From assembly GCA_013398615.1 (NCBI GenBank), contig VZSR01000055.1, forward strand, positions 1,096,823 to 1,160,822: a stretch of 64,000 nucleotides of DNA. Reading direction: 5' to 3'. A program made the translations under genes and the position numbers. This DNA comes from Brachypodius melanocephalos (taxonomy: Eukaryota > Chordata > Aves > Passeriformes > Pycnonotidae). Below the pieces are notes generated by a model. That model had not been told where the DNA came from. It saw only the letters and a list, made by a program, of their open reading frames with translations, and did no database searches. Position 1 is the stretch's first letter. The number at the start of each line of letters is the position of its first letter. This document shows positions 38,392 through 49,267 of this stretch, piece by piece.

Positions 38392-41300
38392 TTTAAATCC
38401 CCTCCCTAAGCAAGTTACTTAGCAATAATCTCATAAATCCTGCCAGACTACAGTAAAAGTAAATTGATGGCTTACTACAGCTCCCCAACAAGCAAAGGAA
38501 ATACCTCTCTGGGAATGCACCTTACAAAAAATTCCATGTTTAGAGTCTGGCATGTGCAGAAAACTTATTAATGAAGATTCTTTTAATTAAATGTTCTCAA
38601 AGTACCACAGGGGAATAAAAGAAAGAGTTTGAAAAGCAAATAACATCATAGGTGGTCACAAATTTAGGACCAGAAGACCAAGTTTCATTTCTTGTGTTGA
38701 GTGGTGGAAAAAAGGTCTTGGAATTGGGTCCTTGACATCTCTGGTAATATCCATGTCATTGTGACTTTAGTCCCCCTCTTTTGCTTACCACAATTAACTT
38801 CAAAAAGTGAAATCACAATTACCTTTTTGTTGTTTTTTGTTTGGTTGGTTTTTAGTTTTTTTTTTTTAAAGATACAAATATATGTCACCTAACCTTGTCA
38901 GTTAGTTCAGTGGAATTTCAGAGAGGCTAAGCTTAAACTGACAAATAGAGCTGAGGCAAACACAAAATCATAGTAATCTATCCCAAAAATGTTATTCATT
39001 ACAGCTCTCACCATGACAGTCCTGTGAGTATTGCCTTCAGGATGTTTTCTGCCTGGCCAAATATAATTCATTTGCCTGTTATTATTGAAGATATATTATG
39101 AGCATCTGGTGGTATTTATACGTCTAATTTTTCTATCATATTAATTGCATTTAAAAATAAAAAATACTACCATAACTAGAAAAGTTCCTTTTAAATACTT
39201 CCTGTTATCTCTCATCTTTCCCCATGACTCTCAGCATGCTTTTGTAGTGGGCTTTAGATCTAAAACGTGTAAGTCTTGAAAGGCAAATTTATGTGCATTC
39301 ATAATACCAAGCAGTGCATAATTAGATTTAAAGAATGCAACTGATAAAACACGTCTGCTTTCTGTGTTGTTGCTGATATTTATAGCTGGCACATGGAATC
39401 TAACATGGATCATTACTTTCTCAGGATTTTACACATTATCTATGGTTATGGTATTACCCCAGTACTTCTTGATGTCAAATATTTTTGAGTTGTACGTATT
39501 AGGAAAATTCTTTTCATCCCATTTATCTTACCTTAATAGAAGAAGACAAAGTTTTACATCACCACAGCAATGCATTTATTTCTGTGCTGTTCTCACCTGT
39601 TTTTCAATATGATTCTAATATCAGACACAACACATCATTTCTGTTGAGCCAGCCATCTCCAGCATGGAAACATCTGCACACCGTTCATGGATTTTAAACA
39701 GCAGCCCATTTGTCTTTATTGCTTCATAACATTTCATGCCACCACTTATTTAACAGCAAGCCCTCAAGGTGAATTAAAATATTATTCCATTTAAAAAAGA
39801 ATTCAAATTCAACCCCCCCTCCACTGACACTTTTTGCATTATTTGCAAGCATTTGAATTTTAAATAATATTTAATCTAGCCAAGCTAAACCAATATGCTA
39901 CATTTTTCAGATATCATCTTTGATATATATTATCATTTTTACTCTAATTCTTCAGAGGTTTCTGCCCATCTCTTAAAATTTTAAATGTAAAATATATTAG
40001 TCATTGGAAACAGTAACATTGATTAAGAAAAGATAGCAAATATGCTTTTAGGACAGAAGTATTCACGTGGATGTAATAAGATTACAATACTCATAAAAAT
40101 ATAACGTCTCCCAAAATACTTATAACATCTTAGAATTTAAATATGTCCTTCAAAGTGTTTCTTTACTACACCCTCTAACACATTGTTGGAGATATAAATA
40201 AATGCTTTTTAATTTCTCTGAGTAACCTCTCCTTTCTCTAAGACTCACTCAAAAGGGTGGCTCCATCTTTTCCATAATCTCACAGAATTTTATATTAATT
40301 ATTCAATGTGGTGACAAATCTTATTTTTTCTTTGTTATAACTACATATTTTTACAGAATGAAAAGTTATGGGAGAACAGGGTGCAGAAATCTGCCTATCT
40401 GATATAGTCCTCAAAATTTCATATAAAATAAGAAAGGAAAAAAAAAAGGAAGAAAAAAAAAAGAGAGAAAATAAAACCCCTCAACTCCTTATTGATATAT
40501 GTGCTACACTAAGCACTTTTCTTTAACATGTTTTCTTTTCAGTATGCAGCACTGAATAATACTTTCCACTATTTAAAAGCCTAGCAGTGTGAAAACTGTT
40601 GAAAGAAAATACACAGAGCTAACTAAGCTGATAAGGCTGTGATGACTGAAAATATCCACAGAGAAGAAAAATTCCCATCTTAGTAGCATGCTTTATAAAC
40701 ACCATGCATTTTTTTTTCCAGTTGGGTTCATTCCTTTTAACTAGAAAATAGTACATAACTTTCACTCATCTTCCTCCTAGTCAGACTTGATCACGACAGA
40801 AATATTCAACTTGCAGTACATGCACTAGTCCTGAAACTGATAAAAATATATATTAAAAAAAAAAAAGTTAAAAAATTAATTTTCAGTCTCCAATAAAATC
40901 TATATAAACATCAGTGATGACTCAAATAAATTGTTATGGATAGTGTTCCTTAAAGCAAAACAAAGAAGTCTGAGGGCTGTTAATATTAGATGCTAACACC
41001 TCTTCCAAACTGTGAAGGTATAGTAGTGACAGAAATTAAAAAGCAGATGTCCTCCCACGTTGAAATTCCCCCCAACTTACTTCAAGATTACATGGTTGAT
41101 GAAAGTACAGCAAGTTCTAATTTCTAGGGGGAATAATGACTTGTAGTTGCAATAATTTAAGAAATAATGTACCCCAACTGTACTTAATCAGGCTATAATT
41201 CCATCAAAGCCTTCCAGGGATGTCATAAACCATGAGGCTGAAACTCAAGTGGTTTCCTCATGTCACCAGGAGGCTGAGATGGAATTACAGTTCAAATTTA

Positions 41301-41954
41301 TATTCATTTTGAAGGAGACTTATTTAATATTGCACATTGATCATGATTAATGCCTTTGGAACTGCCAAAAACTATTAGGGGTGTTTATGGTCTTTTGAAG
41401 ACACCAAAAGTCAATTATACCACTGACTAGTGATTCTCAGCAATTCCTTTATTTTAAAGCTGTGATTTGGCCAGCAAAAAAATTGTTTAAATGTGGAAAA
41501 GTTAACATCAATTTGGTCATATATATTTTTAATACTTTTCTTCTTCATATTGAATAAAAGTGGGAAATACATCTTCTGTCTATGTGCATAGCTCTTTATT
41601 TATAGAATTTCATTGCAAATTAAGGGGCAAATTAATTGGAATCATTTGGCTAACTGAGCATCGCTGAATGAATATACTTTTATTAAACAGATTTTTCACT
41701 TAAATGCCAATAATTTGTCCACATCTTATATGAGCTAATGGAACAGGGAGGAACTTCAGCAGCAGGAGAAAATTCTTTTTTGTTGTAAGATTGCAAGTAA
41801 TCTGTTTTAAAATGAAGGATTGTATGGAATAACCCAGAGAGCCCTTGGAAAAAAAGTTGTGGCATGGGGAAAAAAACCACAGAAGGGGAAATTTGGTTCT
41901 TAAATAATGTGTGACTCAAAGTTTCCAGAGGTAAAATAATGTTCAGTGTAATCC
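38392..41954. other. AT-rich DNA, no gene recognised
   Basis: No gene supported. A 42-base homopurine tract is at 40430-40471. Short poly(T) and poly(A) tracts occur at 38856-38868 and 40857-40866. No transposable element was recognised. Confidence 0.55.
40430..40471 (+). repeat. Homopurine tract
   Basis: Forty-two consecutive purines made of A runs with scattered G residues (GGAAGAAAA, GAGAGAAA). Such mirror-like purine tracts can adopt triplex DNA, but nothing here shows a role. Confidence 0.85.
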
Positions 41955-42060
41955 TTCAAATTCCTATTCATTTTTGGACTTGATGATGCTGTCTGCCTCC
42001 ACCGCCTCCTAGGACAGGAAGTCCCAATGTCATTGCTTAAAGGACAGCTACTCAAAAATG
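41955..42060 (-). mobile_element. CR1 LINE fragment, near 3' end (decayed)
   Basis: On the minus strand the segment reads GGGACTTCCTGTCCTAGGAG, then GCGGTGGAGGCAGACAGCAT, then CATCAAGTCCAAAAATGAAT. This parallels the sauropsid CR1 region in which TGGAACTCCCTGCCACAGGA is followed by GGCAGACAGCATC and a TTCAAAA block, just after the reverse transcriptase coding region. The 5' side is truncated, as is usual for CR1. The family match is by recall. Confidence 0.55.
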
Positions 42061-43512
42061 TGGTTTATTGTGATCTCCTACTGAATGTCCTTAGTTGCTT
42101 AAGCATAAGGACTTAACATCTTTGGGATGCCCTTTAGTGTGGGCTCTGGACTCAAGGGTTTCCACTCCTGAGGGGTCTCCACTCTTTTAATGTGGATATT
42201 TGCCAGCTGCCTGTGGATTTCTTAGATATCATAGAGGATCTAAAACAGCAGGAGATGCCTTTATTTAGATAATGGCTTTAAGCCAAAACGTTTACATGTG
42301 TCAGAGAACCTGCCATAAAATGTATTTGCCCGGAGATGACAGTGTGTCAATCTCTGAAATTCCTAGTGCTGAGTGGCTGATTTGATTTACACTTCTGAAC
42401 AGAAAACACGTCAGGGTAATCTCAGCTCCTCTTTACAACAATATATTCCAAGTAGAGGATTTATTTGTAATTTGTTAAGATCAGATACAGATAGAAATAA
42501 GTCACATACAAATCCTATTGAAAGTCCTTTGGCCAATTTCTAAGATGATGGTAAAGCAAATTGATCTTTAAAGCCAAAAACATGACAGCATAGTAATCAG
42601 TTACATGGCACTTTTGAGCAAGATAAATACACATTCTACACCCCAAGCTAAAAAAAAAATCATTAAAATGTAACAACAACAATAAGAAAAAAATGCAGTT
42701 GTTTGCTTCAAGCACAGCAATCCTATTTGGCTTTTGGAAGGAAGTTTTCCCAAACCCAGGGCCCAATTCTAAAGGTTGCCTTTGGAAAACCACAGTATTA
42801 AACCCCTCTGATCCTTGCATGGACCACTGTATGTCAGATTTTCACATGATATGTGAAGAAATAACCCTTGGCATTTGATGTTTTGAATGTTGAGGACTCA
42901 ACATAGGGTGGTAGAACAAATGAAAAGAAGAAAAATCCAATCAGGATACTGGCTGAGAAAGTCCCAGAGTCAAAATTTTTGGAGGCTGAGAAAAAGTTCT
43001 TGAGTTTAATGCTATAGGGGTGTCTTTTCCTTACAGACTTCCCTTGGTATTTGGTCTTGGACAAAGTCATATGAGCCCTTTGTCTGCAATAACCCAAGAG
43101 AGGTTCTGCCAGTGTTCCCTTCACTACAAAAAATGTTAAACTCTGGCTTTGCTTCCTGAGATGGACTGAAAATTTTTCAGTTTCCACATGTAGCGTTTGC
43201 AATTAATGCCAAATTGCTTGTATGTTCCATCCTTATGTGGAATCCAGCACAACTCAGCATTCCCAGTGCTCCTTTGCAGCTATTTCATCACTAATCATCT
43301 CTGCCTGGCTTCCCTGAAAAATTCTTCAAATTCATGAAAAATTCAAATTCCTCAAAAACCATGTCAAAAAATACCAGCCTCCAGAATGTTTTCCTTTCTA
43401 TTAACATCAAATTCTCTGAGAGAAAAACTGTTTGAACTTGCTGAGGTTGCATTCCTTAATTAGGAGTTCCAGCACTGGAGGAGTTTTTAATTGCTCCAAT
43501 CCATTTCTCAGG
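42061..43512. other. AT-rich DNA, no gene recognised
   Basis: No gene supported. A minus-strand open frame of 122 codons at 42834-43202 lacks any recognisable domain. A small local repetition of AAATTC-type units is present at about 43318-43360. Confidence 0.5.
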
Positions 43513-43521
43513 ATAAATAAA

Positions 43522-43584
<63 letters not shown>

Positions 43585-43587
43585 AAT
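43513..43587 (+). repeat. Compound AAGT/AAAT microsatellite
   Basis: The array starts as AAAT units, switches to about eight AAGT units and returns to about eight AAAT units, about 75 bases in all. The nested order suggests that a single A-to-G change was spread by slippage within an older AAAT array. Confidence 0.97.
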
Positions 43588-43989
43588 CTTTGTACTTCTG
43601 ATACTGTATGGTCTTAAACTGTACTCCAAGCAAAGGTGTCCTCAGGAGTTATCTACTTCCTTGTGTACTTCACTTTTTATTGATGTGGAGTAACAAAAAT
43701 ACATTTTTATGGTCATTACTAGATGTGCCTTCTCAAAAGCCAGGGCATGAAGCATAGAATTCTGGGCACACACGTACAATCACAAACAACCAATTAAAAA
43801 TTTACCTAGCCAAAGAAGTGCTCAGCTGCAGAATGAGCTTGCATGTTCGTTGCTTTTGTGATCAGTCAGTGAAAAATAGCAATGTATTCTGAAACACAGA
43901 AAAAGTATATATAACAGTTTAAAAGATTTTTATCCAACCAGATGTAAGGGGATATTTTTTTTTCTTTCTCCCTCTAAGGACAATAAAAC

Positions 43990-44156
43990 ATTGCAGCAAC
44001 TGCCCTGATGCTGCAGGCAGCTTCTCTGGAGGTTTTCAAAACCTGTCTGAATTAAACCCTGAGCAACATAAACTGACCACAAAGCTGCTCAGGCATAAGC
44101 CCAAGGTTGGACAAGAGTGTTCCTGAGGTCCCTTTATCCTATGAAAGTAGGTGCAT
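43990..44156 (+). mobile_element. CR1 LINE 3' end (3' UTR fragment)
   Basis: GGAGGTTTTCAAAACCTGTC, TTAAACCCTGAGCAACATAA, AAGGTTGGACAAGAGTG and CCTGAGGTCCCTTTATCC occur in the order of the chicken-type CR1 3' UTR (GGAGGTTTTCAAGACCTGG, CCTGAGCAACCTG, GAGGTTGGACTAGA, CCTGAGGTCCCTTCCAACC). The copy is 5'-truncated and ends near TATGAAAG, where full CR1 copies carry short ATTCTATG-type tails. Orientation is plus. Confidence 0.85.
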
Positions 44157-45559
44157 ATGTCTTAAGTTGCTGTAAATTGGTATGTAAATAAAGAAATAAA
44201 TGGAGAAAAAGCCATTTCAAAAATTTTTGAATTTTTTCCCCAGTTGCCTTCAGGTACAAACTTTTTTCTTTGTTGAGAATACAACAGGGGGTGGCTTTGG
44301 CAAATTATTACAACTCTGAACTCTGTTTACCTAGACCTTGCTTTGTCAGCAATTGTCTTCTATTAGCTTCTCTGCTATACAGTAAAATTGGAAATAAAGA
44401 ATTTGTCTAAGGGATAATTGCTGCTTCTTTTCTGAAATGGTTTGCAAAATGTTTTCCATTTTTGAAACTTTATTCCTGAAAAAAAATTTGAATAAAAGAT
44501 AAAGAAATAGCAAAATTGATAAATTGGAGCAGTATATTGTTAGTATTATCTTTGTCAGCTGATAACTGTGAATGTTTATTACACTGGACTAAAAAGGTGC
44601 TAGCAACAAACAGCAAAATAATTGGATATTTTTGTACTCATCTTTTGATGAATCTCCTAACTAATTTTCTACTTTTGGGTGTTGAATTATTTGTCTGCAA
44701 TTTTGATATATTTTGAGTAATTATTTTCAAAATGGAAGCAACCAACTATAATAAGAGCTATGTAAAAATTGAACCTTAATATCTCTCAAATCCTTTCATG
44801 CATTCCATAAGAGCATTGATGAGGGTAAACACATGGTAAGCAGAATATTTTCAGGTAAATAGGAGCCTTTCTGTAGATCCAGCTGAGACTTACAGGTCAA
44901 AATGAAGGTATTCTAAATTGGTGGGGATTCTTCTTCCCTTCACATAAATCCAGCTATAAAAAAATGCACTATGGGAAGTATTCTGAGGAAAGAGGTGATT
45001 TGTGTGTAAACATATAAATATATAAATGCAAATAGGCATGCATATATGTGTATAGCCATGTAAATATAGCTGCACACAGTGGGCCAATAATAACAAACTA
45101 TGATGCAGTGATATTCTGTATGATGAAAAAGATCATTAAATTCATGAAGGAGTTATGGACATGTTAAATCTTTGGTACAGAAGATTCACAAGAAAAGAAA
45201 GAGTGATGTGAGAAGATATCTTTGTTATACCTCTTTTTAATAAAAGTTTTCAAGATTTCTAGTTAATTGATCTCTGGAGGATACAGAGAAAATTGTTTTA
45301 TACTTCCCATATATTTCAACTTCTAATTGAGCATAAATTGAGAGAAAACACTTTTCCTCTCTCACACTCTGCTATTTGTCTCAAAGGGCCACCACCACAG
45401 ATAAAGGACCTTTGAATGTCTCCAACAGCTCACTTTTCTCAGGGCATCCTCAGAACCTGTTTGTACAGGCACAGACATGTCACAATTAATTGATGAACTC
45501 AATCTGCAACAGACACTGCTGGCATCTCCTGTACTCTGTGTAGCTCACTAATTCAACAC
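44157..45559. other. AT-rich DNA, no gene recognised
   Basis: No gene or repeat family recognised. At 45000-45065 there is alternating AT-rich sequence with GCATGCATATATGTG, and at 45360-45560 GC content rises towards the following block. Confidence 0.55.
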
Positions 45560-45783
45560 TACTCCACAAAATTCCTATTAAAGGACACACATTTGGAGTT
45601 CCCACTGGCGTTCCTGCCTGCCCAGTACAGCAGCACTGGCCATGTGCCCCCTTTGCTGTCACCAAAACATTCCCAGGTCCAGCAGAGCAGGGTGATCAGC
45701 AGCACAGCACTGCAGCAAGGAGTGAAAGCAAAAACAGCCCCTAACAAGCACCAGACTCTCACAGTCAGGAAAAGGAGCCCCAT
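45560..45783 (-). other. Small open frame with leader-like start (unproven)
   Basis: A minus-strand frame of 74 codons begins at an ATG in a strong start context (CTTGCCATGGGG) and ends at TAG. The first ~40 residues are hydrophobic and resemble a signal peptide or membrane segment (MGLLFLTVRVWCLLGAVF, later AVLLITLLCW); the tail includes an N-A-S glycosylation-type motif and scattered cysteines. No family was recognised. It lies on the strand opposite to, and just to the left of, the LTR at 45830. It may be a chance frame in GC-richer repeat-derived DNA. Confidence 0.15.
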
Positions 45784-45829
45784 GGCAAGCACAGGAGCTC
45801 CCCATTAATAGCTGAACATCACTAACAGC

Positions 45830-46338
45830 TGTGGATTCTATCCAGAACATTCCAACCAGATCTGTTCTTGGAATCCTAGAAGCTTAGAATTTGGGGTTTT
45901 AGTGTATAGTAATACATATGAGTCAAGATAGAGGATTTTGGGTCTTGTCTTTGTTTTTTGTTTGCCTTCTTCCTTTTCTTCATTGGTTTGGGTGGTTTTC
46001 TCTAACTGGGTGAGAAATGCCCACATTGAGAGACTCAGGTGGTCATGATTGGGTCAAAAGTATAAATAATATAGGTGTCACCTTGTTATTGGGTCATTAT
46101 CTCTTAAATAACCATGCTAAGAGTTAGAAGCATTCCATTTTACTTCATTTCTCTAGCTAGGTAGTTAAGCTCATGGCTTGTGAGCCTGTAAATATATAAG
46201 ATATAATAAACATTCCAAGACCAAACTCAAGCTTGGCATTTCCTGAGTATTATATATCCCGACCTTGGCGGGAAAGAAAATAAACCAAAACCTTTAAAAT
46301 CTGTCATTGCCTTGAACCCTTTGTCCCACACTGCCCAA
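45830..46338 (+). mobile_element. Solo LTR, second avian ERV family (with TATA and poly(A) signals)
   Basis: The block has LTR architecture: inverted CCAAT-type ATTGG boxes at about 46048 and 46088, a TATA box (TATAAATA) at 46061 and poly(A) signals AATAAA at 46205 and 46279. The text AGGATTTTGGGTCTTGTCTT, TGGGTGGTTTTCTC, GGTCAAAAGTATAAATAAT matches a songbird LTR type as remembered. Limits are tentative: TGTGGATTC at 45830 and about 46338, bracketed by AACAGC and AAGAGC, an imperfect 6-base repeat that would suit an ERVK-like element. It is unrelated to the LTR that follows. Confidence 0.7.
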
Positions 46339-46347
46339 AAGAGCTGT

Positions 46348-46917
46348 TGTGGTTTAACCCCAGCCAGCAGCTCAGCCTCATCCAGCCACCCCTTCACTCC
46401 CACACCAGCAGGGCTGGGGAGAGAATCAGAAGGGTAAGGGCTGGAAAACCCATGGGTTGGGATAAAGACAGTTTAATAGGAAAAGTGAAAGTTCTGCACA
46501 CAAGCAAAGCAAAGCAAAGCAAGGAATTCACTCCCCACCTCCCATGGGCAGGCAGGTGTTCAACCATCCCAAGGAAAGCAGGGCTCCTTCATGTCTAGGG
46601 GTGATTTAGGATCACTAATCCCTCTGAAGGTCCCCCTGCTCCTTCTCCTTGCCCCAGCTTTGTATCCTGAGCACGGTGCTGCGTGGTCTGGGATATCCCT
46701 TGAGGTCACCTGTCCTGGCTGTGCTCTCTCCCTTGTTCCCCCCACCCAGATCCCACTTGCTGGGAGGCAGAAAAGGCACTGGCAATGTGCAGTTGCTGCT
46801 CAGCACTAATGAAAACATCCCTGAATCACCGATATTGTTTCCAGCAAAAATCCATAACACAGCCAGTTATCAGCCACTGTGAAGGAAATTAGCTCTACCC
46901 CACCCAAAACCAGCACA
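46348..46917 (+). mobile_element. Solo LTR, avian endogenous retrovirus (subfamily B)
   Basis: This is the best preserved of the three copies. It starts TGTGGTTTAACCCCAGCC and ends CCAAAACCAGCACA, both close to the family ends as remembered. Inside are AGAGAATCAGAAGGGT, GATAAAGACAGTTTAATAGG, repeated GCAAA units, AGGTCACCTGTCCTGGCT (from 46703) and GAAAACATCCCTG. No convincing target duplication was found, and the element starts only about 9 bases after the preceding LTR. No internal retroviral genes are present. Confidence 0.92.
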
Positions 46918-49065
46918 ATATCTCATGAAAGTGTTTCATCTATCTCTAAAAATATAACCACAAGAACTATAATCCCAACTGAGTGAACAAAATTCTCATT
47001 AACATGCACAAGGATGGAGTTGCCTGAATGGCTTAAGCAGATCTACTGTTTCATTTAGAAACATATGAAAATTACATAGAAATTATGGTTCAGTAAACTC
47101 TTCCTATATATTAGAGATTTCCTTTTTTGGGAGGGTTAGATATTTGAGCTGACAGTGACTCAAAAGGAGCCATAAGACCTCAGGTACATATTCCCCAGCA
47201 AAACCTACAGATCACTGAGATACTGATTTTAAGAAAAACACCCCTGCTTTTACACTTGGAATAGACCTCTATTTTTTCATTAAGTGCTTTCCAGAATACC
47301 CAGGAACTTCTTTTCCCTGGAGTCTGAGTGTAATGAAGCCTAAAGTGTCCAAGGAGGTATTGGTACAAAAACATATAAACTACAATTATTTTTTCAGGTG
47401 TAGCTCTCTCAAATGTCATGTTCTCTTTTCTTTATTTATGAATGAATTACAATTTCCATTAGTATTTTGTTTGTTTGTTTGTAATATGAAATTGTTTTCT
47501 ACCTAAAAAATATACTTTTTTGACAAGAATGAATTTTCTGAGATTTTTAATAGTTTGAAATAGTATCACAGATTCAGGGAAAAAATATTTGCACTCTCTA
47601 AAACTGTTTAATACCTCATGACATAATAGGTATATACTTTAACTCTTGTAACTGCCTTTTTTTTTCCCTTGCTTTAGCTTTTTCCTCTTATTCCCCCATT
47701 GCAATTTCAACTCAGACTATAGCATTCATATAATTTCCCTCTAGATTTGAATCCAGTGGCTGGACAGATCTATTAGTACAGAAAGCAAATTTGTACACCT
47801 TTCAGATTAAGCTTTACAAAGGCTTTATTGGCAGCACCATTAGATATTAGGGAACAACCTTTATGTAAGGATTTTTTCAGTGACACTCCTCGAACAAAAT
47901 CTTACTAAAAGTGTATTTCTATACTAGTTCCATACAACCATAATTTCTGATAATCAGAGTCTGATTCAGGACATTGGGCCCATTTCTTGTTGCCCTGTAC
48001 ATCCTTAGGTTTTGGGATACTAAAGAAGCTGATATCTGACACATATAAAAGTGAAAGAACAGAATATGTGTTTTCCTCCGCTCCTCCCAGCCCCTCATTA
48101 ATTATATATCACTCCCGTTATTTGGGATTTCGTGAGTTTTCCCTACGGTGTGGGGAACACTGTACTTACAAATGTGGGCCAGAAAAGGCAGGTGATAGAT
48201 GATCCCTCTGCCAATGTCCAGAATGAGAAAACACACATTTCCTACTCACAGAAAAATAAAAAAAAAGCAAAATAAAATAATATAAAAAGTTGATGATATT
48301 TCACAAACCTTCCCAAGCCTTCCAGTTTTCAGTAAAACTGATGTCCTTGTCAGATTCATTGTTAAGAGCACTGGATATTTGCTCAGCTGTAGAAATCTGG
48401 AGCAAAAGATTGTGGGTTCACTGAAATGGCATTTTCCAATTAAACTGTGTTTTGCTGGAAGTTCCCCAAGCTCTACCAAACACCGTGGTTATACATCCTA
48501 TGTAAACTACAGATTTGCATCATTTTTGCATGACAGATTTTTGAATACATAAGTCTTGGGGGAACAAAGCTTTGCAAGGTGAACATTACAAAATGCCCAG
48601 TGATTTTTCCTTTCTCCCACAAGCTTTTCTGCAGGCATGCATAATAGGGACATTAGTTATTAAATTGGCACTGGGTCTTTCTCTATTTCTCTATCATTTT
48701 CAAGCAGGTTAATTAAAACTCATTTATATGCCAGTTAAATAGAAGGTAACTTGAGTCAGAGGAAACATCAGCACACATTTTATCATAAACTCTTCTGAAC
48801 TTATAAAAGACCTTCAACCACTTTCGATACCTGCCTCTTGAAAGCTACAAATACCTGCATTTTCATTTTTTCTTTTCAAAACCAAAGCAGAAAAAAGAAG
48901 CATTTTTTACTTCTGTTTTACGTGGAACTTCCTTTTCCAGGCTCCTGTGCTGTGACTGTCAATAAGCCTCAAAGGAAGAAACTATATTGCACAGTTACCA
49001 TTCATGAAGAATGAGAAGGAAAAATAAAACATTCTCCTGAGATTAAAAACAAAATAACTGCTTAC
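46918..49065. other. AT-rich DNA, no gene recognised
   Basis: No gene supported. A GTTT repeat of four units sits at 47467-47482. Short poly(T) at 47658-47666. The rest is AT-rich without recognised elements. Confidence 0.55.
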
Positions 49066-49267
49066 CATGTAGTTCAGTGGCTGACAAGCAAATGCACCAG
49101 CATTGGGCACTTCAACATAGGCATTTAGGCTCTTTTCAGCCTGAGATGCAGGTAAGAAAAGCAAGAATTTCATCCTCAGCCTCTCAGTTCCTTTGGAGAC
49201 AGATGTTGACACAATTGCAAGTGCAATTTCCATGTACACATCCATCAGTGGCGGAAAGCCCCAGGTA
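49066..49267 (-). other. Best candidate coding exon (minus strand, unproven)
   Basis: On the minus strand a branch-point-like CTAAT and a T-rich tract (ACATTTTTTGTGTGCCAG) lead to CAG at the left border, then 202 bases stay open in one frame for 67 codons and end exactly at ATG followed by the donor GTAAGC. The translation begins T-W-G-F-P-P-L-M-D-V-Y-M and ends F-A-C-Q-P-L-N-Y-M, and looks protein-like, but no family was recognised. It would enter in phase 2 and leave in phase 0. The opposite strand also carries a long frame (49092-49658, 188 codons from ATG), so openness alone is weak evidence. Confidence 0.25.

Noticed and set aside
46347..46882. Several overlapping frames on both strands
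   Set aside because: They lie entirely inside the noncoding solo LTR at 46348-46917.
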